A stretch of 64,000 bases of DNA from Dipteris shenzhenensis. Taxonomy: Eukaryota > Polypodiophyta > Polypodiopsida > Gleicheniales. Below the pieces are notes generated by a model. It was not told the DNA's origin. It did not search any database and saw only the letters and a program-made list of their open reading frames with translations. The DNA lies in assembly GCA_047967505.1 (NCBI GenBank), contig CM106540.1. One strand, written 5' to 3'. The first letter of the stretch is position 1. Each line of letters starts with the position of its first letter. Positions 1 through 11,830 of this stretch are shown piece after piece. The position numbers were made by a program, and so were the translations under genes.

Positions 1-117
1 AGCTTATTAAATTACATTGGTCACTGCTGAATTATATCTATAATTCTAACAGGGTAACCCCAACCATTATACTTTGATCAGCTTGTCACATAACTTTTGT
101 AGGAGGAGCAGAGCCGT

Positions 118-560
118 GCAAACCGGGTTGCCTCCATGCATGCAGATCAGGCCTTTGCTGCTGACCACAAAGGTAAAGGCAAGGGACGCAAGAAGTTCAG
201 CACGTCCAAGGCTAATCCTTGTACCTCATCTCCTTCTAGCTAGGGTGATGGGAAGAAGAAAAAGAGATACAATTATTATAGGAAGCCTGGACATTGCATT
301 TTAGAATGTGGAAAGCGCATTGCTTCAGTGAAGAAGCAACATCAAGGACTTGAAGTTTTAGATGCTTCTATTGCAGGTGAGCATAGCCATGAGGAAGCTA
401 ATATTGCTCTTGAGGATTAGGCATTTGTTGTCACATGCCATTATGATCCTTCCAAGCATGATGCAACTTTTATGTGTGGTTGGTTTTATGTCAGATTGGT
501 TGCACTTTTCAAAGCACATTTGTGAGGGATGCTTGTTGGCACATTCTTCTTACCCTATAG
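118..560 (+). pseudogene. Ty1/copia gag C-terminus and protease start, remnant
   Basis: This is the end of a copia Gag, the nucleocapsid part that binds element RNA in the virus-like particle. The frame reads ASMHADQAFAADHKGKGKG, matching ASMASDQALAAQHKNKGKGK of the minus-strand copy at 3.6 kb. It then runs into a lysine-rich stretch and a damaged zinc knuckle in which YNYYRKPGH stands for C-x2-C-x4-H, so the first two cysteines are lost. Near 485-515 the words WFYV and GCTF mark the start of the aspartic protease, in different frames. There is an in-frame stop near 241. It probably belongs to the same original element as the integrase-to-RNase H remnant that resumes at 4595, split by the minus-strand copy between them. 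Assignment by family resemblance; not functional. Confidence 0.6.
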
Positions 561-564
561 GCTA

Positions 565-783
565 GGGCAAGCAATGGAAGCTCAAGAAATGAGGGAATGA
601 AGACGAAAACGCAAGAGAGAGCCAATATAACAAAACCCTAGGGCAAAGCACCCTAACTGGACTAAGTGTTCTAAGTGGTACATGTACTAACTATCCCAAT
701 TGACCTACTGACTGTAACTAGGCCTACAAGGCACATACCAAGGAATGAGTGGCACCTCTGGATAGCCCATAGAATGGCCTACA
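565..783 (-). repeat. 3' LTR of minus-strand copia copy B (outer edge uncertain)
   Basis: On the minus strand a purine-rich tract (ccatggaggaggg, plus 786-798) is followed at 783 by TGTAGGCC, a normal start of an LTR after a polypurine tract. Positions 677-783 match 4482-4585 almost base for base in the same orientation, as expected for the LTR pair of copy B. The match ends at about 677, so the outer part of this LTR has diverged, been deleted or been replaced. The left edge given is only where the neighbouring gag remnant stops. Confidence 0.5.
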
Positions 784-934
784 AACCCTCCTCCATGGTA
801 TGGGCTGAAGTATCCTGGACACATGTTAGAATACCTGAATATCTAATGTCATGGTTGCACATGTTCATCTTGTAGGGATATAGCAACCTATGACTGTACA
901 TAGTACAACAAATCAAATCACAAAAGGTACTAAG

Positions 935-3708
935 TTAAAGCTTGCCGGAAAGCTTCAAACTTAGGTTGAGGAAGAGCCTTCGTAAAAAGATCTGCCAAGT
1001 TGTCTTCAGTGGGAACATAAGACAACTGAATCTCACCTCTGCTGATAATCTCTCTGACATAGTGATAGTGAGTCTCAATATGCTTTGTGCGGGCATGGAA
1101 AACTGGATTCTGTGTAATAGCCAGAGCAACTCCGACTATCAGTGAAGATGACGGGAGGAGCTATTTGACATGCATGAAGATCTGCAAGTAACTTCCGGAG
1201 CCACACACACTCCACTGTAGCTGTAAAAGGTGCTCTGTACTCAGCCTCATAGATAGAAGTAGCAACTGTAGTCTTCTTCTTGTTGAACCAAGAGATGCAT
1301 GAAGTACCAAGCATGAAACAATTGCCACTATGTGACACACGGGTGTCCGAACAACCAGCTCAATCACTATCAGTGAATTCATGCATAACAAGTGAAGAAT
1401 CAGCCTCATAAATGAGGCCCAAATGTTGAGTGTCTTTGAGATACCTAAAGACCCGCTTCACGGCGTGCCAATGGTGTGTAGAGGGGCTGTGCATATATCT
1501 GCTCAACTGTGAGACAGCATACTAAAGATCAGGTCTGGTATGGCATAAATAAATTAAACAACCAATTGCCTGCTGGTAAAGGGTGACATCACATGCACCA
1601 CTTCCATCCTCAGATGAGAAGTGAAAACCAGGCTCTAATGGTGTGGATACTGGCTTGCAATCCTCAAACTGAAAACGTTGCAAAAGCTGTCCAATGTACT
1701 TGGATTGTGACATCAAAATACCCCCCTCACTGCTAGCAAATTGAATGCCCAGATAGTAATGCAAAAGACCAAGATCAGACATAGCAAACGTCTTTTGGAA
1801 GTCAAGCTTAATAGCTGCAATTTGCTCAGCATGTGTCCCAGTCACAAGCATGTCATCCGCATAGAGTACTAAAATGAGCCAATCTGTTCCACTGTTGTGG
1901 ATGTAAAGAGTAGCCTCAGTAGGGTTGTTCCGAAAACCAAGTGTAAGCAAATGAGCATTTGTCTTGGAATACCAAGCGGGGGGTGCCTGCTTCAATTCAT
2001 AGATGGCTGTCTTTAAGCGACATACCTTACTTTTAGAACCTTCAACCTCAAAGCTAGGAGGTTGGGTAACATAGACCTCTTTTTGCAAATGCCCATGAAG
2101 AAAATCTTTCTTAATATCAAGCTGATGTACCTCTCAATGAAAATGAGCAGCAAAGGCAAGAACAATCATGATAGTAGTGATCGTGGAAGTGGGGGAGAAA
2201 GTCTCCTCAAAGTCAATGTCTTGCTTCTGAGTATAGCCCTTAGCAGCAAGACGGGCTTTGTAACGGTCCACTGAACCATCAATTTTCTGTTTAATCTTAT
2301 AAACCCACTTAGTTCCAATGGCATTCTTACTAGAAGGCAAGTCACATAACTCCCAAGCGTTATTATGATAGATAGAATCCAATTAAGCTTGCATAGCCCT
2401 CAACGAACACTTATTCTGAAAGGCATCTTTATGGCATAATGGCATCCTGTAGCAACCAATGCACAAGCAACCAAATTAGCATGCTCTTTCCGGACAGCTG
2501 CTCTAGTACGGGCTGGCAAAAGAGTATCTTGTTTGATGTCTTTCAATGTGTCAAAAGGAGCCAATGGGGGACCTTTTTGGGCTCCTGTATTTCAGCTCTC
2601 TCCTAGTCAAGAGCCCTGTGCACAATATCCTGATCAAGCTGAGGCATATCTGGCTGTAAGTCATGCTGAATTTCAGGCTGCACATCTGGCTGTAAATGAC
2701 CAACAGATGAACGAGGAGCAAAAACAGATGTGACATCATCATGAGAATCTTACGTAAACAAAGGCATCAAGCTGTAAAAGAGAGATGGGGCATCAACTAT
2801 GGGCTGTTTTTGACAGTCCAGCAAAGGGATAGAGGAAGATTCATCAAACACAACAGCCCTACTACTGACAAAAACCTTGCCCGTGTGGGGCTGGTAGAGC
2901 TTGTAGTCCTTGCTCTCTGAGCTATACCCAATAAAAATGCATTTGACAGCTTTATCATCCAACTTTGTGCGTGTTTGAGAAGGCACATGTGCATATGCCA
3001 AGCATCCAAAAGTCCTCATGTGAGAAATCCTTGGCTTATCATCTGTCCAAGCCTCATATGGTGTGATGTTGTATTCAATGCCTTGGTGGGACATCTATTC
3101 AAAATGTAATTTGCACACATAATGGCATCCAACCACAACTTGTTAGGCAAGTGCTTGCCTTTCAACATACACCTGGCCATCTCCATGACTGATCTATTTT
3201 TTCTCTCAGCCACAGGATTCTGCTGAGGAGTGTAAGAACAGAAATTGTGATGCAGGTATCATGAACATTATGAACATCAGGATTATACTGACATGTAACA
3301 AGAAAAGCCCAATGCTGGTCATGTGAAAAATTTAGCCGACTCTCATGTCGATCATTTGGACTAGGATAACCAGATACTGCAAGACTAGACTCTTTCTTCT
3401 TCTTCTTAGATGCAATTCTCTTCCTGCATTCAGAAATGTCATGCCCAGGTTTCTTGCAATAGTTGCATCTCTTTTTCCTCTTCTTATCCGCTTTTCTTCT
3501 TTTCATCCGCTCTTCTTCTTATCCGCATAAGAAGAAGCATCATGGGAGTGACTAGCATGTGAATGAGAGCTGAAACCTTGCCTTTGCCTTTGTTTTTATG
3601 TTGGGCAGCAAGGGCTTGATCACTAGCCATAGAAGCAAGCATCTCAAACGAATCATCCTTGCTGCTAACCATAGTGCTGAAATTCAAGGCAAAAGCACCA
3701 AATGGCAA
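935..3708 (-). pseudogene. Ty1/copia gag-pol copy B, broken and internally deleted
   Basis: Read on the minus strand, the copia domains appear in order. The Gag end lies near 3650, followed by an intact zinc knuckle CNYCKKPGHDISEC (about 3410-3450). The integrase end has YTPQQNPVAERKNRSV (about 3230) and FGCLAYAHVPSQTRTKLDDK (2950-3010). Reverse transcriptase spans 2382-1522, with the catalytic YADDML box near 1850, and RNase H runs about 1400-935. Most of Gag, the protease and the integrase core are missing between the knuckle and 3240, so the copy carries a deletion as well as several frameshifts and stops (for example at 2130 and 1520). It shares long peptide matches with the plus-strand copy at 4.6-7.2 kb, so both are one family. 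It cannot make a complete polyprotein. Confidence 0.8.
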
Positions 3709-4199
3709 TCCAAATGAGAGGAGGGCAACCTTTCAAAATCGAAATGCCAATCACTGCTCAAGCTTCAAAGCTTTTCATTGCAAAATACTTGGATGCCTTA
3801 AGGTGTACCTGCTGCAAAAAAAATCCCCAAAGGCAACACGAGGCCTTCCAAGGCAACATTAGGCCTTGCCACAATGCAAATGAAGCAAAGAAAGGATTGT
3901 TTTGCGGAAATTGGAAATAACTACTGCAACAGAGGATATGTAGCCCAAAAATACAGCAGGGATAAGGCTCCAAATGCGAGTAGAGACATTCACCCTTGAA
4001 GGAGAGGTGAAAAGGACAACAAATGGCAATGTGAGATGCCAAGAGAAGCCTGGAAATGAGAGTTACAGAAAGAGAGAGTGTTCTCACGAGGAGGAGAGCA
4101 CTTCAAAATGAAAGGAGGGTGATCCAATGGAGGGAATCTTGCAGCCCGAGGCAAAGGGAAGCCAAATGAGGGAGAACGGGCTCAAGGAGAGGCCTCCGA
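3709..4199. other. No gene recognised; leader region of copy B
   Basis: This stretch lies between the surviving gag end of copy B and its 5' LTR. It contains short plus-strand reading frames only and phrases such as CTTCAAA that recur without a clear period. The missing N-terminal half of Gag would be expected here but no UBN2-type sequence is visible. Confidence 0.4.
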
Positions 4200-4585
4200 G
4201 TAGCAGCAGCAAGCTCCAAATGTCTTCAAACACCGACACGCGCCTTGAAATGAAGAAATGTGTCGAACCAATGCTTCAAATGGTTGGCACGAGCTTCGAG
4301 GCATGTTCGGACTGTGGCAAATGCTTCAAAGGAGATCCGTACAGCAATTAATGGGTTGTATGACGGCCATACAACGTTAAATGCAGGCCTGACAGGTCCT
4401 TACAGCAATTATTGCACCTCTGATAGGTCTGTACTGGGGTGGGACAGCAATAAATGCAGCTGAAATCCATCCGTACAAGTACATGTACTAACTATACCAA
4501 CTGACCTAACTGACTGTAACTAGGCCTACAAGGCACATACCAAGGAATGAGTGGCACCTATGGATAGCCCATAGAATGGCCTACA
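4200..4585 (-). repeat. 5' LTR of copia copy B (inner edge uncertain)
   Basis: 4482-4585 repeats 677-783 nearly exactly and ends at 4585 with the complement of TGTAGGCC, the expected outer LTR border. Leftward of 4482 the two LTR copies differ: this one continues with a stretch holding several TACAG-AATT-like words (4330-4450). The inner edge and primer-binding site were not found. The outer border lies directly against an integrase sequence at 4595, suggesting insertion into another copia copy. Confidence 0.45.
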
Positions 4586-4594
4586 TTCCCAAGG

Positions 4595-7158
4595 ATGGGA
4601 CTGCTGTGCATCCCGGAAGTACACTTGGTTTATAGTGATGTATGCGGATTGATGCGAACCCCATTGTTGGAGGCTACTCTTACTTTGTCATTTTTGTGGA
4701 TTACTTTCACCAAGCACACTTGGGTTTACCCTTTGAAATCCAAGTCCAATGTCTTCACTTATTTTAAGCATTTTCTTACCATGGCTGAAAATAAGAGCAG
4801 ACAAAAGCTCCAGAAACTCTGTACTGACAGTTGCATAAATACATGTCCCATGAATTCTCTAAATTTTAAGTAGTCGGGGGCATCATACATCAGCCATACA
4901 CATTGCAGCAAAATGGGGTTGCAGAGTGGAAGAACATGACTCTAATGGAATTGCCGAGTGTATGCTAAAGGGTAAGTCTTTGCTAACAAATTTTGGTTAG
5001 ATGCGGTCATGTGTGCCAACTGTGTGCTGAATAGAGTACTAATCAGGAAGACCATTACTTTCTATGAGACATGGACATGCCATAAACCAATGCTTTCACA
5101 TAGGAGAGTCTTTGGTGGTTTGGCATATGCACATGCACCCTCTCAGTTGAGGTACAAGTTGGAGGATAAGGCAATAAAGTGTATTTTTATTGGCTACAGC
5201 TCACAAAGTAAAGTTACAGATAGTACCAGCCTAGCATTGTGAAAGTCATTGTTAGTAGAGATGATGTTTTTGCTGAGCAAGCAGCTTTGCCTTGGCTGGA
5301 CTGTCAAAAACAGCCTTCTGTTAATTCCTCTATTGTCTTTGACTCATTGCTGCCTCTCTTCAGGTCCGGTGCAGATTTGAGATCAGCCATTGGAGAGTTT
5401 ACCTCACCCAGCTGCAAGCAGTTCTCAGCCTCAGATTTATGTCCATGCTCAGCCTAATATGCCGTTTAGCGTGATGATAATGCTATTGAGCAGGCAATAA
5501 CTGAGGAAAGGGCTGTGATTAGACAGCACAAAGCAGGACCAAGATGGCTCTTGGATACTCTTAAGGACAGCAAGCAGGCTGAACCTTTGGCTGCCTGTAC
5601 AAGAGTTGCGCAATGTAAGATGCAAGACCATTTTTTGGATGTTGCATTGACTGCCACAGCTTGCAATGAGGAGCCTTTGTGCCATAAGGATGCATTTGAC
5701 AACAAAGAGGGGATGGATGCTTTGAAGGTAGAATGGATTCCATTCACCAAAATGGCACATGGGAGTCGTGTGACGTCTCCCGGCAAGCGTGCCATTGGCA
5801 CAAAGTGGGGCTACACGTTGAAGTGGAAAGCTAATGGCCACGTAGATGACTACAAAGCCCGTCTTGTTGCCAAGGGCTATGCTTAGCAGCACGGAATTGA
5901 CTTTCAGGAAACTTTTGTCTCCACTTCACGCATCACTACCATTTGGTGTCTCATCGCTATTGCAACTCACGGGCATTGGGAAGTGCATCAGCTAGATATC
6001 AAGACTGCCTTTCTTCATGGTGTCTTGTTTGAAGAAGTCTATGTTAGCGAACCTCATGCTTTGAGGTTGAGGGATCTGAAAATAAAGTATGCCGGCTGTA
6101 TAAGGCCTTATATGGATTGAAGTAGGCACCCACGGGCGTGGTATGCCAAGCCAAGATTCATGTGCATTTGATACGCCTTGGTTTTCAGAACAGCCCAATT
6201 GAGACAACACTTCATGTTCAGAAGTGTGGAGCAGATTGCTCATTCTTATACTTTATGTGAATGACATGCTTATCATTGGGCCATTTATAGAGCAAATTGC
6301 AGCCTTTAAGGCTGATTTGCATGAATCTTTTGTGGATGACAGATTAGTTGCATCATTATCTTGGCATTTAGGTTGCTCATTTTGAGGGGGCCATTATTGA
6401 GCCAGTCTAAGTATATTAGACAGCTCTTGCATTGCTTTCGTTTTAAGGATTCTAAGCTTGTTTCAATGCCTTTGGAGCTTGGCTTCCTTTGTTCTCAGAG
6501 GATGGCAGGGAATCTATTTCCCAGGTAAGCAGGTTCATGCACAGACATAGTACATAGCATTGGCAGGCAGTGAGACGTGTCTTCCTTAATTTGAAAGGCA
6601 CACAGCTTTGGGGCTTCTCTATGATGACACATTTTCACGGATCATCCATGCTTTCACAGATAGTGACTGGGTTGGTTGTTGTGACACGAGGTTGCCACAT
6701 AGTGGCAATATTGTTCTATGCTTGGGATTTCATATCTTGCTTCAACAAGAAGCAACCCACAGGTTCTACTTCTAGTTGTGAGGCTGAGTACATGGCAGCC
6801 CTTACAGCTATTGCGGAGTGTGTCTAACTTGGTACACTACTTGCAGATATTGATGTTGGCCAACAATCTACATTAACCGACAGAGTGCTTTGGCTATTGC
6901 GTGCAATCCCGTGTTTTATGCGCGTAAAACAAGCACATAGAGCTTCCCTATCATTATGTCAGGGAGAGATTGTTTGTTGGAGACATACTATTGTCCTATG
7001 TTCCGAGGGAGGACAACTTGGCAAATCTTTTCACAAAGGCTCTAAGGCAACCCAAGTTTGAAGCTTTTCATCAAGCTTTACATTGGTACCATAATTTGCT
7101 ATTCCTGTACTATCAAAGATTGCTATTATCCATCACGGATGAACGTGGGCAATCATGA
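4595..7158 (+). pseudogene. Ty1/copia pol copy C: integrase, RT and RNase H, degenerate
   Basis: Plus-strand remnant of the same family as copy B. The integrase core starts at LVYSDVCG (4627) and continues through HTWVYPLKSKS (about 4712). Its C-terminal part is FWLDAVMCANCVLNR (about 4990) and AYAHAPSQLRYKLEDKAIKC (5125-5180). Reverse transcriptase starts near 5785 (AIGTKWGY...VDDYKARLVAKGYA) and has QLDIKTAFLHG near 5995. The catalytic box near 6245 reads YVND instead of YVDD. RNase H is seen at 6740-6825 (CEAEYMAALTAIAECV) and 6990-7080 (YVPREDNLANLFTKALRQPK). At least six stops or frameshifts interrupt it. At 7188-7216 the tract before the 3' LTR (ggatacttcagccataccatgg) matches copy B, but the LTR beyond is not preserved. 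Together with 118-560 it probably formed one element. Confidence 0.75.
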
Positions 7159-7259
7159 TTTAGTTTCCAGTTAATCCTATGATGTTTCCAGGATACTTCA
7201 GCCATACCATGGAGAGGGGTTTGTTGCCACATATTTCATGGGATGAGCTCGAGACATTT

Positions 7260-7470
7260 AGTCCTAAGTTTTGCACACTTGTACTTTCATTCTTATCTAT
7301 TTTTGTAAGTACACTTGAGGTTTCTCCTTCCATTGCACTCTGCTATACATTTTTCAAGAAAAGGAAAAGTCAAGTTTTTGAGAGATTTCAGGAATTGAGG
7401 TCTGATCATGGTAGTGAATTCAAGGTTGATGTCTTCATTTTCCTTGTAAGAACTATGGAATTTGGCTTAG
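7260..7470 (+). pseudogene. Small copia integrase fragment
   Basis: Downstream of copy C a short frame reads FKKRKSQVFERFQELRSDHG and then SEFKVDVF. This fits the copia integrase core around its second catalytic aspartate (LRSD.G.EF). It repeats a domain already present at 4.7 kb, so it comes from another insertion or a rearrangement. No other domain is attached. The fragment ends at an AAAT microsatellite. Confidence 0.5.
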
Positions 7471-7477
7471 AAACGTA

Positions 7478-7501
7478 TAAATAAATAAATAAATAAATAA
7501 G
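7478..7501. repeat. (AAAT)n microsatellite
   Basis: About six copies of aaat in tandem, followed by AT-rich DNA. Confidence 0.85.
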
Positions 7502-8053
7502 ATATCTTATTAGTTATTAGTAATTTATAGTAGATACTGAGATGCATCATGCTGCATGTGCCATGGCCCATGCACATTGCACTTATTACTAGAACATTCA
7601 CGATACATCATACAATATACTACATGGAAAATTTTAAATTTCAGTCCTCTTTACAAATTAAATTTAGAACTTCAAAGTATTGCAACTGATGACTGGAGTC
7701 TCATAGAAATAATGAATGATGAATCATAAATCTACTTAGTACTTACTACTTACAACTATGAACATTCAAAGTTAAAACTTAAAACTGAAAAGTAAATAGA
7801 TATTATACTGTAGTACCATGAATCATACATGTAGCATGATTCATAATAAAGAGTAAAGTTAAAAGTATCAATATGAATCATACATGTAGCATGATTCATA
7901 ATAAAGAGTAAAGTTAAAAGTATCAATATGAATCATGACTGAGAACTCAAAAGACGTGTGTCAGAGACTCAGGTCCTAACAATGAAAAGAGAAGTCTCAA
8001 GCTGAAAAATAAATAGTGCCAGGTAATAGACACTACTAGTAACTACTCATGAC
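7502..8053. other. AT-rich stretch, no gene; probable 3' flank of hAT element
   Basis: No coding frame is recognised. Apart from the 55-bp duplication it consists of A/T-rich DNA with several near-copies of ATGAATCAT/ATGATTCAT. hAT elements often have such subterminal repeats, so this may be the end of the hAT element, but I found no terminal inverted repeat or 8-bp target duplication. Confidence 0.4.
7818..7937. repeat. 55-bp tandem duplication with internal hairpin
   Basis: The 55-base unit at 7818-7872 is repeated exactly at 7873-7927, and a third copy starts at 7928 and fades after about 10 bases. Each unit begins with an inverted repeat, ATGAATCAT then a short spacer then ATGATTCAT, so it can fold. 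It lies in AT-rich DNA downstream of the hAT reading frame, possibly in its 3' end region. Confidence 0.85.
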
Positions 8054-10920
8054 TCAAGGCTCATCCTCATCAGATGAGGCACTGGATCTAAAATCCCCGT
8101 CTGTGATAGTATTGCCCTCACTTTCATATTGTGGCTCCACTACAGCCACATGAATGTCATCTTGCTCTGAGTTCGACTCATCGTCACCCAGCAACAACGC
8201 CTCATCATCTGGCAAGGAGACCTCCCCATTTGTGAAGGACTGTGAAGTATTGGCTCTCTGCTTGTTGCCTTGACGAGAATAAATCCTTACTCCTCCTTCA
8301 GATCCTTCTGAACCACTTCGAATAGTACATCCACATCCTCGTCCACGACCTCTACCTAGGCCTCTGCCTCTCAATGTTGTAACTACAGCTCTATGACGTG
8401 AACGAGTGACACGCCTGTCAATGGTCTCAAGCTCCCTATGGAGCTGTGCGTATATCTGCTCCTCATCATCTTGCAATGGAGCATAAGCACGTTGCTTGTT
8501 GATGTCAATTGTAGTGGGATCTACCTGCAAATAGATTCCAATTCAAAAATGGATGGATTACATACTCTATTTTCTTAAACATTGTTCAAACTATAACCAT
8601 TTTTTGCTTAACTAATAACATTTACTATACCTGCATAGGACCTTCCAATGCCTTTAACTTTCTGATAAGCTTCAAGTTGGCACGACAGTATACAGGTCGC
8701 TCAAGCTAGCTCGTGGTCAACTTGTTTCTTATCTTTGTATGGATGAGGGAGTAAGAGCTCCAGTTTCTCTCACATGCCCCTGCTGAGCACTCCTATTGCC
8801 ATGGACATTGGAGTTGAATCTTGATCAATGCAAAGTGCCAAAGGCTAAAGCAATAACTATTAACCATACTATAGTTGCGTAAAACAATAAATATTGAATA
8901 TTATAAAAGTATTGTTACTATTGTAAAACAATTGAAGCTTCTAAATTCTAATCCCAACCTGTGACAAAACACGAAGAGCACAAGCTCGCAGCTGAGGAGT
9001 GGAGTACCCGTACGTCTCCCACCACTCAATGGGTTTCACACAAATCTCCTTTCTTCTCGAAGTGGGTCGAGAGAAGGAAACACTCACGCTGTTTATGTAC
9101 TGCGTCAACTGCGAGTCAAGCTCCAACTGCATGTCGTCATTGTAGACACGAAAAAAGAATGCATCTTTGTCTGCAAGCAATGTGGGCTTATTGAACAGCT
9201 CCGGAGACCTGAACAGTGGATGCAACATATTTGCAAGGCCATGGATAGGCCTTCACATCTACCTCCATCTACTCTCAACAAGCTCTTTTATTTCTTGCAG
9301 CTAATAATTGTCAATACCCCATCCAGCATTGGTAAGATTCAGCTTTCAAAAAGCATAAACTATAATACTAATAAAATTCAAAGCATAAACTATAATACTA
9401 TTAATATAGGGAAAAAACATGAGATGCTTACTTCGAAGGTGTGAGTGTGTCACATCGTTCTAGGGAGGCTCGCAACTGATCCATAAAGTGAGTAACAAGG
9501 CTAAGAGTGCTTCCCTCCATATCAGATATCCGCAAGACAGCAAGGAGAGGATGAAGGGCTTTCACTATGGCTTGCATATCACTCCAAAATGCATGATCCA
9601 AGCACATGCTCTGAATTGCCATGCTCTCTGACCGAGTAGAGTCATTCCACTCCAGCCACATTTGTGACACAACTGTCTGTCGGAGGGCTGCATGTATGGC
9701 AAGAAGACGCTCCAACACAATGTGCATATAGGCAAAGCGTGTCTTCGATGGCTGAATGATATCAAGAATACTATGCTCTCTGAAAATAGCCAATGCCTTC
9801 GGCTTTTTCTTTAGGGAGGAGGTAATGGTAGTAGCATCCTGCATGACAGTAGCAATCCATGGAAGCTTGCCTATGTCCTCCATGAGGAGATCTAGGCAAT
9901 GTGAAGCACAAGGTGTCCATACAATGGATGGAAACTCTTGCTCAACAAGCTCACCCATCCTCACACAGTTACTTGCATTATTGGTTATGACCTGGACCAC
10001 ATTCTCAGGACTCACATCAATAATAGCCTGGTGGATGTGCTGAAAGATAACCCCTCTTGTAATGCTAACACCGCACTTCCCTGTGTCTACAGCCCTCAAG
10101 AAGTATGTGCCAAGGCTAATATGTTGAGAATGCCCCTTCTCCGAACGTCACTCCAACCATAAGAGAGAATGCTACAACCAAAATTTTTCCATCCCTCCTT
10201 AATGGGATCAATTTCTTTGTTGATCCTAGCTATCTCCTTGTCAAGCATAGTTGTGCGCATCACCTTGTAGGGAACCCCTGTCCATGTGTCTGAAGGCCCC
10301 ATAGCTGCAACTGCCTTAATCATTCTCTTCCACTGTGGAGTGTTCAAAACATTGAAAGCAAAATTACATTCAACAACTGTCCTGCCAATCTCAATATCTG
10401 CAATGTGTTGTCGCTCTTTCTGCCAACTCTTTGAAGTCAATGCACCTGGTATAGTTTTAGTGTGACCTCTAGATGAAGATGGAACAAGAGAAGGGCTAGA
10501 CTGAGGACTAGGAGCTGTTCTAGCCCTCTTCTCTACCTGAGAAGACTCACCACAAGCCCTCCTCTCTACCGGAGAAGACTCCCACAAGCTGTGGAATCTG
10601 CAGCCTCGTCATCTAGAACCTCCATCAAACTCTCCTCTTGTGCAGCTCTATCCGAGGAATTAGGCTCACGAAAATAGCGCGGATGGTCTAATAATTTTAT
10701 GTGCAAGATTGGGGGGAACTTTAGGACATCCGCCATTGCCTCTGCCACCAAGGCCCGATAGATGGCGAATCAATCGTGTCACCGAGCTTGTGGCAGGCTC
10801 TCCACAATAATTACATCTCCACTCCTTTGCACCTGTCCCTATTACAGGATTTGGGTCTAGTATAGTGGTGTGGGCGCTCCATAGGGGATTCACAGGTTTA
10901 GGCATGCTGCTGAGCTGCAA
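8054..10920 (-). pseudogene. hAT-superfamily transposase (BED finger, DUF659, dimerisation region), broken
   Basis: A cut-and-paste transposase read on the minus strand. It starts at about 10902-10920 with a BED-type zinc finger (W-x-C-x2-C ... SVTRLIRHLSG ... CPKVPPN). DUF659 follows at 10500-9900 (SDTWTGVPYKVMRT; VVQVITNNASNC; WTPCASHCLDLLMEDI), then RNase H-like and dimerisation sequence to about 8640 (SACERNWSSYSLIHTKIRN type) and an acidic, RG-rich tail ending at 8054. Likely donor sites at about 9434 (GTAAGC), 8957 and 8632 and an acceptor at 8531 point to introns. Three single-base frameshifts are visible near 10670, 10590 and 10110, plus stops near 9255 and 8810. The family assignment is firm. 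It is not functional, and the element ends were not found. Confidence 0.8.
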
Positions 10921-11133
10921 TAGAATATTAACAAGAGGGAATTAGAGCAGCCCCAAACGAATCCAAAACAACAAGTGACGCAACAGCAGCCACGTGTGAC
11001 GATAAAGGTATTCAGGGGGTGATAATTTATATCGAAATTACATGTGAAGGTTGTGACTTGAAGCTTCCCTCCAACGTCCACGCAAAAGGGCTAAGGCTGA
11101 AGCGTTGAAATCAGACGGAGCTAGTAGAAGATT
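10921..11133. other. 5' flank of hAT transposase, no gene
   Basis: This is minus-strand upstream DNA of the hAT frame, cut at 11134-11138 by the insertion of copia element E. It should continue at 22616 on the other side of that element. Confidence 0.4.
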
Positions 11134-11138
11134 GCGTT
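11134..11138. other. Target-site duplication of element E, left copy
   Basis: GCGTT directly before the LTR at 11139. The same five bases follow the right LTR at 22616-22620. Confidence 0.9.
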
Positions 11139-11338
11139 TGAAAGGCCTGAAGGGGGAAGAAGAGTAAGAGGGAGAGAGTGTGAGAGAGAGAGGACTCAAG
11201 TGTGCGGGTGTGAAGTGATGAGCCACACCACAAACTCATTAGTTTTATTAGGATTAGGTTTTATCCTATGACTGTCTTAAGACAGTCATAGATGTCTTAT
11301 CTTTAATAAAGGGGTGGCAATGTGCCTTTACCCCAACA
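11139..11338 (-). repeat. 3' LTR of element E
   Basis: 200 bp, TG...CA on the minus strand (TGTTGGGG ... CCTTTCA). It contains a 24-base perfect palindrome at 11267-11290 and, on the minus strand, an AATAAA-like word near 11252. Confidence 0.92.
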
Positions 11339-11437
11339 ACCTCCCACCTAAAGGCCAATGTGCCTAAAGGGGAGAAAAGAATAAAAATTACAGCAATATA
11401 CAGTTACTGTATACAAGACCATAAAATAAGAATGGTC

Positions 11438-11825
11438 TCATCCTAATCCTATGATGTGGCGGCAATGTGCAAACCGCTCAGTAGGCAAGCTCTTAGTGAG
11501 CAAATCTGCAGGATTATCATCAGTATGCACCTTCACAAGCTCAAGTCGCTTGTCTTCCAGTACCTCCCTGATGAAATGATATTTCACATCTATGTGCTTG
11601 GTCTTCTGATGAGACCGGATTCTTTGCCAACATGATAGCACTCTGACTATCACAATGCAAAACTGGCATATCTCCTGTAATGCCCAAGTCTCCCACCAGC
11701 CGAGTAAGCCATATTGCTTCCTTGCAAGCCTCAGTGGCTGCAACATATTCAGCTTCAGTAGTTGACAGTGCAATGCATTTCTGCAACCGAGACACCCATG
11801 ATATAGCACCTCCTGCAAATGTGAA
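11438..11825 (-). pseudogene. Element E RNase H domain, 3' part
   Basis: The minus frame from 11825 reads ISWVSRLQKCIALSTTEAEY, then a DSQSAIMLAKNP stretch, and near 11500 VHTDDNPADLLTKSLPTE. These are the usual copia RNase H signatures (TEAEY, CDSQSA, KYHF, NPADLLTK). RNase H removes template RNA during reverse transcription. The domain is split from its N-terminal part at 17070-17210 by element D. A frameshift near 11625, just after LAKNP, moves the rest into another frame. Confidence 0.88.
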
Positions 11826-11830
11826 AATAT
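11826..11830. other. Target-site duplication of element D, left copy
   Basis: AATAT directly before the LTR start at 11831. The same five bases are at 17066-17070. Confidence 0.9.

Noticed and set aside
5449-5892. 147-codon minus-strand frame
   Set aside because: Antisense to the copia copy C frame, which has recognisable RT words on the plus strand.
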